7,535 nt of DNA from JAGTVG01 sp964389805 (GTDB taxonomy: Bacteria; Bacteroidota; Bacteroidia; Cytophagales; Cyclobacteriaceae), in the NCBI GenBank assembly GCA_964389805.1, contig CAYMFU010000304.1, forward strand, positions 1-7,535, given 5' to 3'. Below are positions 1-6,897 of this stretch, in pieces. Every line of letters begins with the position of its first letter. Positions within the stretch are counted from its first letter, which is position 1. The notes beneath the pieces are model-generated. The model ran no database searches, was not told where the DNA came from, and saw only the letters and a program-made list of their open reading frames with translations. The position numbers were made by a program, and so were the translations under genes.

Positions 1-2127
1 CTGCCCTCCTTCCAACCCAACGCATTTTAGAACGATTTCATTATCTCCTGAATCAAATTGAATTGGAACAGAGATATAATTCCGGAGATAAACTCGGGAG
101 GGATCTCTGGTATTTATCGTATCATTTTTGTTAAATTCAACAGATTCACCATTTAAATGCACATTGAATGCCCCACCTTCAGGCATATGAGCAGCAGTTA
201 CGCCTATATTGTATAAGCCCTTTTTCGGTTTTCTTATATTAAACTTGAGATTATCACCGTTGGCCAAGGGTTTCCATACCAGAATTTTCTTTTCTGACCA
301 GAAGGTGCCAATTACTAGTTCTGTTTCTGATGGATTTACCAAAATATCCTCGGCCTGTGAAAATGAGAATCCTGATGATCCAAGGTATGCCAGGGGAGAC
401 CATTCAAGGTAGGGGATCCTGTTGACACTAGACTTAGAAATGGGTATAAAATCATCAATGCATCCAGGTAGTGTATATGCATAGATTATTCTTCCATATG
501 AGAAATTCGATACCACTCCATGATGCCGCAATTCCATATAAAAAGCTATGTTTTTATTGAAGGTAATATCATCTGAAATATGCCATCTGAAGTTTGAAAC
601 ATATCCTCTGTTTCCCGGCCCATCATTTCTGGGTTGTCCGCAGTAAAGAAAAGAAAAGAAATGTTCTGCTGACCATGAATAGTTAAAATAATCCTCAGAA
701 CCAGTCCCAAAAAAGGAAGGAAATTTATCATCATCAATAAATATCTTTTCATCACCTTCACCCCACCAGTTACCCCATGACATGACCGCATCACTCGGAT
801 TGTATAAATAGGCAGCCGTGCCTACTATACGTCCAATTCCTTTGGCTAAATAATAAGGGATATCCACAATGGATGAATTAGATGCTGTTAATCCGTGATC
901 CATTTTCCATCGAGCCCGGAAGTGCATGGATTTGTCCTCTTTCCATATATAGTCTTTAAAATGAACTGAACCTGTGATATCCGTAGATTCATCTGACATA
1001 TTTTTTATTTCTATCCTGACATATTCAGAAAATGGCATAATAAATCGACAAACCATAATGCCATCAGGATATATGGAAAATGGATAAGAGTTGTAAGGAT
1101 TGAGTCCGGGGGCTGCACCAAAGAAATCTCCTAAAGGAGCATGTACCTGAGGAATATCGGCATCGTCAAAGTATATGTTCAATATATTGCTTCTTAGTGC
1201 TGATTCGAGGTCGTTGGTGGTAAGCTTGATGGAAAAATAATCAATTGCCTTTGAGCCCTCGGAATGTAATAATTCAACTGATTTGTTTGCTGGAATGGAA
1301 ATATTGAAAGCTTCCGATATATTAAGCAAGGAATCATGATTATTATCGTTTTTATACAATATATCCTTCAGGCTTTTAAGTTTATTTGCATAATCAGAGA
1401 TATTCTTTGTCTGGAAGGATCTAACTTTAACCTCATCATCATAAAGTCGGACTCCGACATGATAAAAGTGGATCTTCTTGATATCCCCAATCCATTCTAT
1501 CCGGCATCCTTTAGAAAAGGGTATTGGAAAGTAAGTGGCATCAAACTGTCTGTATACTTTCTGAGAGGTCAATTCATTGTTTATATCAGAAATCTCTGAG
1601 GCTATATTCCAGAAAAATTCTTCAGCATTTCCATCGTATAAAGGCTCATCCTGCTTATCTAGATATAGTCTGACCCTGCCGTTAAGCCCTGCAGTCCATA
1701 AACGTAATATTGCTCCTGGTCCATCTACATCACAAATCAGGTAGGTGCCTATACCAGATGTATCCGGAGGTTCTATCACTTCTTCGAATCCAGGTATCGG
1801 TTCCCCGCCAAATCCGTCTGAATTATAGAACCAACCCTTCGTGCCAGGTGTTTTGCTGCGTCGGTCATAGGAAGAAAATTGAATGGTTCGATAGGTTTGA
1901 TCCGGCAATAAGGTAAGCCTGTTGAGATTCGTCATTTCATCAACAAGAGTTCCGAATGTTATGGTTTCCTGTCCATGAACAGAGGACATAAAAAGGGATA
2001 CAGCGATCAAGCATAAACTAAAATATCCAAATTTTAAAATTCCAATTGTGCAGATATCTCCAAGCTTTTCAGTAAAACTGATTGAAAATCGCATCCCATT
2101 TGATTTGCTGTGAAAACTATTTTTCAT
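1..2127 (-). CDS. Secreted DUF2961 / GH172-family glycoside hydrolase with extra C-terminal domain, 3' end cut by window edge
   Basis: The frame reads from an ATG at 2127 to the window edge without a stop, giving 709 residues, so the C-terminus lies outside. Residues 33-52 form a signal-peptide core with a likely cleavage after Val-His-Gly52; there is no lipobox. The DUF2961 domain spans about residues 57-560. It shows the early FSSYDRRSKTP and GPGAILRLW motifs, and the core pair WWGEGDEK (Glu457) and GTGSEDYF (Glu478). Their 21-residue spacing fits the nucleophile and acid/base pair (Glu270/Glu291, from memory) of the Bifidobacterium GH172 difructose-anhydride enzyme. Residues from about 575 on look like an added beta-sandwich, possibly sugar-binding. 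Known GH172 members act on D-fructo- or D-arabinofuranosides; the substrate here is unknown. The start is uncertain: Met1 overlaps the amidohydrolase gene by 11 bp, whereas Met12 (2094) would not overlap and gives a shorter N-region. Family call is firm; enzymatic role is inferred. Confidence 0.88.
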   Translation of the reverse strand, partial: MKNSFHSKSNGMRFSISFTEKLGDICTIGILKFGYFSLCLIAVSLFMSSVHGQETITFGTLVDEMTNLNRLTLLPDQTYRTIQFSSYDRRSKTPGTKGWFYNSDGFGGEPIPGFEEVIEPPDTSGIGTYLICDVDGPGAILRLWTAGLNGRVRLYLDKQDEPLYDGNAEEFFWNIASEISDINNELTSQKVYRQFDATYFPIPFSKGCRIEWIGDIKKIHFYHVGVRLYDDEVKVRSFQTKNISDYANKLKSLKDILYKNDNNHDSLLNISEAFNISIPANKSVELLHSEGSKAIDYFSIKLTTNDLESALRSNILNIYFDDADIPQVHAPLGDFFGAAPGLNPYNSYPFSIYPDGIMVCRFIMPFSEYVRIEIKNMSDESTDITGSVHFKDYIWKEDKSMHFRARWKMDHGLTASNSSIVDIPYYLAKGIGRIVGTAAYLYNPSDAVMSWGNWWGEGDEKIFIDDDKFPSFFGTGSEDYFNYSWSAEHFFSFLYCGQPRNDGPGNRGYVSNFRWHISDDITFNKNIAFYMELRHHGVVSNFSYGRIIYAYTLPGCIDDFIPISKSSVNRIPYLEWSPLAYLGSSGFSFSQAEDILVNPSETELVIGTFWSEKKILVWKPLANGDNLKFNIRKPKKGLYNIGVTAAHMPEGGAFNVHLNGESVEFNKNDTINTRDPSRVYLRNYISVPIQFDSGDNEIVLKCVGLEGGQ

Positions 2128-3187
2128 GGAATAAAAATTCCGCATTTTCATAATATATTTTATCAATGACTTTTTTGGGGAGCTTTAATCCCATTATATC
2201 ATTTAATGTTGTGTCCGTCGCCAGGTACATCCAGTCGTTCATCCAGTGATTGTACATAGATTCTGTTTTACTGTTAAAATCCTGCGGATTTACATCGCTT
2301 ACTGACATATCAGTAGCATAAAGAATTCTGTCCTGGTATTTGATTAAAAAATTACGCACGTGATCCCAATCTTCGACCGACTGATTTCTTAAATGTCCTA
2401 TCCTGGCTGCCATATCTACTTTAAAGTTTGAGAATCTATCCAGCCGCACTGCTAGTTCATCCACATTCCACTCGAGGCTACCCAGGTGTGCTCCAATAAA
2501 TATAATGTCCGGGTATCTTTCAAGGAGTTTATCCCGTGCATTTATCTGATCTTCATAAGAAGGCATTTCCGGATGCAAATACATATGATATTGGGGATGA
2601 TTTTTATAATAGGCCCGGTCACCGGCAACCGTCATTTCATCTTCAGGAAGCCAGCAATTTCTGGGTTCACCAAGATGCGCTAAAAGTGGAATACTATTTT
2701 CTTCCAGGTATTTAAAGACTGGTTCAAACTCCTTATCGTCAGCCATCACATAAGATCCATTCTGATCTAGTAATTCCATACCTATGTTTTTCCAGATCTT
2801 GATACCTGATGCGCCTTTGTCCATACATTCATCGATCCGGTCTATAGTCATAGAGGTAAAATCGGATTGCCCAAAATTTTCAACTGAAAAGGTCCCAAGA
2901 AATGCGTATGTCTGAGAATTATCCTTAAAAATTGTCTCTGATAAATTCAATTGTTCATCGAGCGGGTATCCTGAATCTACATTGGGTGACAACAGTTTGA
3001 AGTTGAGGGAAGTCACGTATTCCATATAGTTGGCATCGATTGTAAAATAATGGAAGTGCGCATCAATTTTTGGCACTTTTTCGAAATCATCAATCGTGTA
3101 TGACATCTGTTTTGTTTGGCAGGAGGTTATCATGACCAAAAATCCGAAAGCGTATATTTTTAAGATACAAACTAGATTGTTTTTCAT
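2117..3187 (-). CDS. Lipoprotein metal-dependent amidohydrolase (Amidohydrolase_2 type)
   Basis: This 356-residue protein begins with a short basic N-region, a hydrophobic stretch and a lipobox ending Ile-Thr-Ser-Cys23, so it is probably lipid-anchored and outside the cytoplasm. The rest is a TIM-barrel hydrolase of the Amidohydrolase_2 kind. Visible candidate metal or catalytic residues are the HxH pair in DAHFHYF (His44, His46), Lys130 in GIKIWKNIG, His171 in LLAHLGEP, His234 in FIGAHLGS and Asp293 in YATDMS. Family members include lactonases, decarboxylases and other C-O or C-C cleaving hydrolases, so the reaction cannot be read from sequence. It sits between two GH172 genes, 38 bp after the upstream one and overlapping the proposed start of the downstream one by 11 bp, so it is almost certainly co-transcribed and may act on the same glycan or its product. 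All expected core residues are present and nothing suggests decay. Start is the ATG directly before the signal sequence. Confidence 0.88.
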   Translation of the reverse strand: MKNNLVCILKIYAFGFLVMITSCQTKQMSYTIDDFEKVPKIDAHFHYFTIDANYMEYVTSLNFKLLSPNVDSGYPLDEQLNLSETIFKDNSQTYAFLGTFSVENFGQSDFTSMTIDRIDECMDKGASGIKIWKNIGMELLDQNGSYVMADDKEFEPVFKYLEENSIPLLAHLGEPRNCWLPEDEMTVAGDRAYYKNHPQYHMYLHPEMPSYEDQINARDKLLERYPDIIFIGAHLGSLEWNVDELAVRLDRFSNFKVDMAARIGHLRNQSVEDWDHVRNFLIKYQDRILYATDMSVSDVNPQDFNSKTESMYNHWMNDWMYLATDTTLNDIMGLKLPKKVIDKIYYENAEFLFHEK

Positions 3188-3225
3188 ATTTTCTTTAGCA
3201 GATAGCCATAAATGTTTATGTTGTT

Positions 3226-4890
3226 CTATTTTATATTAAAATCCTCTTTTGATTTTATAACAGAATATTGAACAGCCTTTATATCAGGTTCAATATTTAT
3301 CTGATAAGGATATTCGGCGTACCAATAGGTAGTCAGCGCGTAATTCATTACGATCGATGCCCAATGCCATAATTCTATATCAGCTTTAATGGATCTATTA
3401 AACGGGATAGCATCCAATGACCGATGCCGCATATTTACGGTTAATCCCCAATCGGTATTTCCAACTCCAATTGGCTGTGCTAAAAATGGGTGGGAGAATG
3501 GTTCCGGTCTGCCAAATGCATAACCATAATAATCTTCAGAACCCGTTCCAAAACTGGAGGGGAAAGTTTCACCATCAACGAAGATCTTCTCATCACCTTC
3601 ACCCCACCAATGCCAGGTATTGTTATAAAGTGTTACCTGGTCTCCTGCGTATAATCCCTTGCCATTAATATCGATAAAATTAATGTCGAATTTTGCCCCA
3701 TCCTCATTCCTGGTCTTTATGTTACGGTATTCATGCCATGCAGAACCAAAATACATGCTGTTCGATTTCCATTCATAATTTATCAGGCCTGTACTGCCTT
3801 TCAATTCAATTTCTTCAGCCCCAAAATTGATAAATACCATACGGCAATTCTCCTGGTACGGCATAATCCATCTGGATTCCATCGCGCCATCATCCTTTGT
3901 TTCATTGATCCAGGTTCTATAGGTGGAAGGTATATACCCTGTACCGAAGAAATCTCCTACCGGTACCCAGACCGATTGAATTCCATCGAATGATATGGAA
4001 AGAACAGTAGACCTGAGGGCTTGTTCTTTATCCTTTGCCTGTATATTCAGAGATATGTAATTTATAGCTGATTCCTTTTTTGAAAATTCCATTACAAGTG
4101 AATCCCCTGGCTGTACTTTCTTACGAAACTGGATTATAGTATCCGATTTGATCGGTTCATTTAAGAGAATCTCTTTGACTTTGTAAAGTAAAGGATTTTC
4201 CTGTATTAGATCTTCTTTCGTAAAGCTTCGTACACTAACCTCAGGAGTATATTTCCGATAACCAATGTTATAAAATACGTCTGGCCAGTAATACGCTTCG
4301 TTCAGCGGGAATCTCTTTTTCAATATTAGCGAATCACATTCATAGGTTATCTTACAATTACTTGAGAATGGAATAGGTAAATAAAGGTTGTGATCATAAT
4401 CTCTCCCTTCTTCCCCAAGAGGAGCCCCCTCATGAACAGAAGCAGAGAAGGGATAGTCTGCCAATTGGTTGCCACTGAGGACTTCTGAAGGTAATCCTTC
4501 GATGACAGGAATTGAACTATGGTCGAGGTAGATTCGAATGATCCCATTCTGCGCCTTATAAAATGTCATCCACCATCTGACGATCGCCCCGGGACCCTTT
4601 GCATCAAACATTACAAATTCCCTGCGCGCGGAATTATTTTCAATTCGCAGAAAATGCGACATATCATTGTTCGCAAACCATCCCGAACTATCAGGTGTCC
4701 TTGACTTTCTGTTATAGCTGCTGAATTGTTTAAGTTCATAAGGGATCTCCGGGAAATAGGTAAGCTGAGTCCGGTTGGCCATTTCTTCCAGTAAGGTATG
4801 TAGGGATACCGATTGCGTATAACTATTGGAAAGTGTGATTGCCAGAAGAAATGACAGGATAAAGGAGGAGGTTAATCCCTTTCGGTTCAT
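3226..4890 (-). CDS. Secreted DUF2961 / GH172-family glycoside hydrolase
   Basis: The product has 554 residues. Residues 1-25 are a Sec-type signal peptide (basic MNRK, then a Leu/Ile-rich core) with no lipobox. The remainder is one DUF2961 domain: FSSYNRKSRTP near 56-66, GPGAIVRWW near 99-107, a central VGDFFGTG, then the catalytic-region pair WWGEGDEK (Glu431) and GTGSEDYY (Glu452). The 21-residue spacing between these Glu matches that of the characterised GH172 nucleophile and acid/base. The end region carries the family's MRHRSLDAIPF and DIELWHW motifs, so the domain looks complete. Known GH172 enzymes hydrolyse or rearrange alpha-D-fructofuranosides or alpha-D-arabinofuranosides; the actual substrate cannot be decided here. 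It is a diverged paralogue of the longer GH172 protein two genes downstream and lacks that protein's C-terminal domain. It follows the ROK gene by 110 bp, in a gap holding a possible promoter and a palindrome, and leads the hydrolase operon. Confidence 0.9.
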   Translation of the reverse strand: MNRKGLTSSFILSFLLAITLSNSYTQSVSLHTLLEEMANRTQLTYFPEIPYELKQFSSYNRKSRTPDSSGWFANNDMSHFLRIENNSARREFVMFDAKGPGAIVRWWMTFYKAQNGIIRIYLDHSSIPVIEGLPSEVLSGNQLADYPFSASVHEGAPLGEEGRDYDHNLYLPIPFSSNCKITYECDSLILKKRFPLNEAYYWPDVFYNIGYRKYTPEVSVRSFTKEDLIQENPLLYKVKEILLNEPIKSDTIIQFRKKVQPGDSLVMEFSKKESAINYISLNIQAKDKEQALRSTVLSISFDGIQSVWVPVGDFFGTGYIPSTYRTWINETKDDGAMESRWIMPYQENCRMVFINFGAEEIELKGSTGLINYEWKSNSMYFGSAWHEYRNIKTRNEDGAKFDINFIDINGKGLYAGDQVTLYNNTWHWWGEGDEKIFVDGETFPSSFGTGSEDYYGYAFGRPEPFSHPFLAQPIGVGNTDWGLTVNMRHRSLDAIPFNRSIKADIELWHWASIVMNYALTTYWYAEYPYQINIEPDIKAVQYSVIKSKEDFNIK

Positions 4891-4905
4891 TTAAAAAATA
4901 ATTTG

Positions 4906-4920
4906 GGGTATTAAATACCC
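4906..4920. promoter_or_regulatory. 15-bp palindrome upstream of the first GH172 gene, candidate operator
   Basis: GGGTATTAAATACCC has two perfect 7-bp arms around one central base. It lies 16-30 bp before the ATG at 4890 and just downstream of a possible -7 box, where a bound repressor would block transcription. With no loop it is not a hairpin terminator. The GC-containing arms make a chance match less likely than for an AT-only palindrome. Which protein binds is unknown; the neighbouring ROK regulator is the obvious candidate, but this site does not resemble the inverted repeats over the ROK promoter. Confidence 0.4.
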
Positions 4921-4928
4921 ATTCTTAT

Positions 4929-4960
4929 CAAAGATCTTTAAATTGGATTTCTAAAACAAC
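4929..4960 (-). promoter_or_regulatory. Possible Bacteroidota-type promoter for the GH172-amidohydrolase-GH172 genes
   Basis: On the minus strand a GTTG (4960-4957) is followed after 20 bp by GATCTTTG (4936-4929). The Bacteroidota consensus is TTTG, about 19 bp, then TAnnTTTG, so the -7 box has one mismatch and the -33 box is partial. Transcription would begin near 4922, giving a leader of about 30 bases that includes the GGGTATT palindrome. If this is right, the hydrolase genes can be expressed separately from the ROK gene. The match is weak in AT-rich DNA. Confidence 0.3.
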
Positions 4961-5000
4961 CAAGAGCGCGTTTATGTTTTTAATCAAACTCAGCTTACAT

Positions 5001-6218
5001 CTATAGTTGCAATTTCATTACCTTCTCCAAAACGAGTGAAACAGCTCCAATGGATGTTGCATGTTCTTTAAAGGTTGTCGATTGAATTTTCAGATCCTGG
5101 TTAGGAGAAAGCAGGTATCTGGATTTCTTACTTTCTATAAGGTCGAAGAAGAATTTACCAGCCAGTGATATTCCACCTCCAATAAATACTGATTCCGGAT
5201 TTAATAAATTGGCTATTGTCCCTATCCCTTTTGCCAGGTACTCAGTAATTGTATCATATATTCTTATTGAACTCGGATCTCCCTGCTTTGCTGCGATAGA
5301 TACCAGTTCTGCAGTTACTAAATCAGCATTGCCCTCACATAGATCTTTCAATATAGATACTTCTCCATTTAGTATGGCAGCCTTGCCTAAATCTGATATT
5401 CGATGACCGGAGGCCAAAGCTTCAAGACAACCATACATCCCACATTTACATTTTACCGAACTATTCGTATCTACGGATATATGTCCAAATTCACCGGCAA
5501 AACCGGCATGCCCCTTGATCGGCTTCCCATCAATCACAAGTCCAATGGCAATACCATATCCAACATTAATTACAGCAAAATTTTTAAGGTTATTATTACT
5601 CCCCATATTTAATTCGCCAAGGGCCATCAGCCTTGTTGAATTGTCATAAAAAAATGGAAGATCTATTCTTTTGCTCAGGATCTCCCTTAAATCAATATTT
5701 GACCAGCCAAAGTCGGGGGATGATTCTATAATTCCAGTTTTATTATTCACAAGGCCGGCAACACCAATTCCAATTCCCCAGATTTTAACATTCTCCTCTT
5801 TTCTGTCTTTAAGCTTATTGATTACTTGTACTAATTTCTCAATTATCGAATTAAATCCTCTATCAATTTCTGTAGGTACCTGGATCTCTGAAATGAACTT
5901 TGCATTGAGGTCTACAAGACAACCCCTTATATAAGTAGCCCCCAGGTCAATGCCTATGATATAATTATTTTCATTTTTGAATTTTACCATAACCGGCGGA
6001 CGGCCACCATTGGAGTTGCCAATGCCCATGTATTCTATCAAATTATCTTTATGGACCAGTTCATCAACAATCCGGGAAATGGAAGGTGGGGTTAATCCTG
6101 TTTTTTTGGCAATATCAGACCTGCTTATATGTGAGTTTTGCTTTACTAATTTCAAGATTAGCCGCTTATTGGTCAGGTTCATTAAACCTGCATCCATTTT
6201 CGCATAATCTTTCTTCAT
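5001..6218 (-). CDS. ROK-family (NagC/XylR-like) sugar-responsive transcriptional regulator
   Basis: The product has 405 residues, the usual size for a ROK repressor. Residues 17-60 form a winged helix-turn-helix (ISRSDIAKKTGLTPPSISRIV), followed by the wing and GGRPP linker at 71-75. The ROK domain then shows the DLGATYIRG phosphate-loop-like motif (91-99), GIGVAGLV (150-157), the sugar/zinc motif GEFGH (242-246, Glu243 and His246) and the zinc-binding pattern CxCGxxGCxE (Cys257, Cys259, Cys264). Two positions important in ROK kinases differ: the NDAN-type catalytic Asp aligns with Ser194 (DNSTR), and the Thr of the second phosphate motif aligns with Tyr221 (VGYGI). It is therefore probably a sensor and not a sugar kinase. 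It is divergent from the pyranase-symporter pair and upstream of the GH172 genes, the classic place for a local regulator. The start at 6218 fits the family N-terminus; Met8 (6197) is an alternative. Confidence 0.93.
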   Translation of the reverse strand: MKKDYAKMDAGLMNLTNKRLILKLVKQNSHISRSDIAKKTGLTPPSISRIVDELVHKDNLIEYMGIGNSNGGRPPVMVKFKNENNYIIGIDLGATYIRGCLVDLNAKFISEIQVPTEIDRGFNSIIEKLVQVINKLKDRKEENVKIWGIGIGVAGLVNNKTGIIESSPDFGWSNIDLREILSKRIDLPFFYDNSTRLMALGELNMGSNNNLKNFAVINVGYGIAIGLVIDGKPIKGHAGFAGEFGHISVDTNSSVKCKCGMYGCLEALASGHRISDLGKAAILNGEVSILKDLCEGNADLVTAELVSIAAKQGDPSSIRIYDTITEYLAKGIGTIANLLNPESVFIGGGISLAGKFFFDLIESKKSRYLLSPNQDLKIQSTTFKEHATSIGAVSLVLEKVMKLQL

Positions 6219-6241
6219 TTTGGGTTTTGATATTATGATTT

Positions 6242-6249
6242 CAAAAATA
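6242..6249 (-). promoter_or_regulatory. Perfect TAnnTTTG -7 box for the ROK gene
   Basis: Read on the minus strand the sequence is TATTTTTG, an exact match to the Bacteroidota -7 consensus. It lies 23 bp upstream of the ATG at 6218, which would give a leader of fewer than 20 bases. No good TTTG -33 element is found at the usual distance, which suggests a weak or regulated promoter. Confidence 0.4.
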
Positions 6250-6276
6250 TTAACATTACATAAAAAAGTATGTTAA
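6250..6276. promoter_or_regulatory. Inverted repeat over the ROK promoter, candidate autoregulatory operator
   Basis: TTAACAT (6250-6256) and ATGTTAA (6270-6276) are perfect 7-bp inverted arms separated by 13 bp. The repeat starts directly beside the -7 box of the ROK gene and fills the spacer and -33 region, so a bound protein would block that promoter. ROK repressors such as XylR and NagC bind inverted repeats with AT-rich arms, which fits but does not prove the link. Confidence 0.4.
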
Positions 6277-6309
6277 ACACCTAGTTAATTAATGTAACTT
6301 GTTTTAATC

Positions 6310-6330
6310 TATATTATATAAACTAATATA
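6310..6330. promoter_or_regulatory. Inverted repeat TATATTA-N7-TAATATA, candidate operator
   Basis: Two perfect 7-bp arms flank the 7-bp spacer TATAAAC near the middle of the divergent region, about 45 bp upstream of the -33 element proposed for the pyranase gene. Its position would suit a regulator acting on either side. Because the arms contain only A and T in a very AT-rich stretch, chance is a real alternative. Confidence 0.27.
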
Positions 6331-6375
6331 AATAAGTTAAATTATACTTAAATGTAAGAAAAAAATAGAAAAGTG

Positions 6376-6406
6376 TTGCAATGTATTCAATATATTTCTA
6401 CTTTAG
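6376..6406 (+). promoter_or_regulatory. Candidate promoter for the pyranase-symporter operon
   Basis: TTG at 6376-6378 (a shortened TTTG element) is followed after 20 bp by TACTTTAG (6399-6406), which differs from the Bacteroidota TAnnTTTG box at one position. Transcription would start near 6412, leaving a leader of about 45 bases before the TTG start codon at 6458. Spacing is good and both elements are recognisable, but neither is a perfect match. Confidence 0.4.
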
Positions 6407-6457
6407 AATATCATTTTAATAAGTAAGAATAGATTTTTTAACCATATTTTTTAGAAA

Positions 6458-6880
6458 TTGAAAGAAATAGGAATTGTTAACAGGGAAATAGCCAGAGTTG
6501 TTTCTGAGCAGGGGCACCAGGATTTTTTAATGGTCGTTGATGCTGGTTTTGCCATTCCAAAAGAGCTAGAAGTAATAGATGTATCAATTGCGGAAAATAA
6601 ACCAATGGTCCTTGAGGTCCTGGCAGAACTAAAAAATTTCTATTCAGTGGAAAAAATGATCCTGGCAGTTCAGACAAAGAAATCAAATCCGACACTATAC
6701 AGGAATATATCATCGATGTGGGGAGAAGGGATGGAAGTCGAGGAAGTTGACCATACCGTGCTCAAGAAAAGAGCAAAAGAAGTCAAAGCTGTGATTCGTA
6801 CCGGGGATTTTACGGCATATGGTAATGTAATACTGGTATCTGGTGCCGGTGACAGATGGTATATGGAAAACAAAATCTGA
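6458..6880 (+). CDS. rbsD: RbsD-family sugar pyranase (D-ribose pyranase-like mutarotase), TTG start
   Basis: The 140-residue product matches RbsD along its whole length (E. coli RbsD has 139). RbsD proteins are cytoplasmic and interconvert pyranose and furanose/linear forms of ribose and related sugars. Residues expected at the active site are present: His20 in EQGHQD, Asp28 in VVDAGFAIPK, His99 in VDHTVLK, and Tyr121 and Asn123 in AYGNVIL. DAGFAIPK favours RbsD over the L-fucose mutarotase FucU, which has a different segment there. The start is TTG: an in-frame TAG lies two codons upstream (6452-6454), and the next Met (residue 25) would remove His20. The gene is divergent from the ROK regulator and 17 bp upstream of the SSS symporter, so the two form one operon. 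No ribose kinase or ribose ABC transporter is nearby, so its sugar may not be ribose. The symbol reflects family membership only. Confidence 0.9.
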   Translation: MKEIGIVNREIARVVSEQGHQDFLMVVDAGFAIPKELEVIDVSIAENKPMVLEVLAELKNFYSVEKMILAVQTKKSNPTLYRNISSMWGEGMEVEEVDHTVLKKRAKEVKAVIRTGDFTAYGNVILVSGAGDRWYMENKI

Positions 6881-6897
6881 TCCTAAAATTTTTTTAA

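Larger units (their letters stand above)
6219..6457. other. AT-rich divergent regulatory region between the ROK gene and the pyranase gene
   Basis: This 239-bp stretch has no credible gene on either strand. It carries a candidate promoter for each direction and several inverted repeats, the clearest at 6250-6276 and 6310-6330. A weaker one, AGTTA-N7-TAACT at 6283-6299, contains the palindrome TTAATTAA. Motifs of the TAACTT/AAGTTA kind recur at 6295-6300 and 6334-6339. Very high A+T makes chance palindromes common, so each site is tentative, but as a whole this is the control region for both transcription directions. Confidence 0.7.

Noticed and set aside
745..770. Near-identical DNA in the two GH172 genes (here and around 3585-3608) as a direct repeat
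   Set aside because: It encodes the conserved WWGEGDEK active-site segment in both paralogues; protein conservation explains it without a mobile or recombination repeat.
1336..1599. Plus-strand open frame of 87 codons
   Set aside because: It lies antisense within the intact GH172 gene, has no recognisable domain and no promoter or start context; it is a shadow of the real frame.
1..2127. Possible broken or pseudogenised left-hand gene, since no terminated long frame is present there
   Set aside because: The minus-strand frame from 2127 was read through to base 1 without any stop or frameshift; it only lacks an end because the window cuts it.
3733..3993. Plus-strand open frame of 86 codons
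   Set aside because: Antisense to conserved DUF2961 coding sequence with a low-complexity, non-family translation.
4930..4939. Perfect 10-bp palindrome AAAGATCTTT as an independent operator
   Set aside because: Short and partly AT-only, overlapping the proposed -7 box; not strong enough to list as its own site.
4961..5000. Terminator after the ROK gene
   Set aside because: Only a weak GTTT/AAAC pairing without a following U-tract was found, so read-through into the GH172 genes remains possible.
5671..5934. Plus-strand open frame of 87 codons
   Set aside because: Antisense to conserved ROK-domain coding sequence; its translation resembles no known protein.
6477..6873. Two minus-strand open frames opposite the pyranase gene
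   Set aside because: The plus-strand frame matches RbsD end to end with active-site residues, so the opposite frames are shadows.
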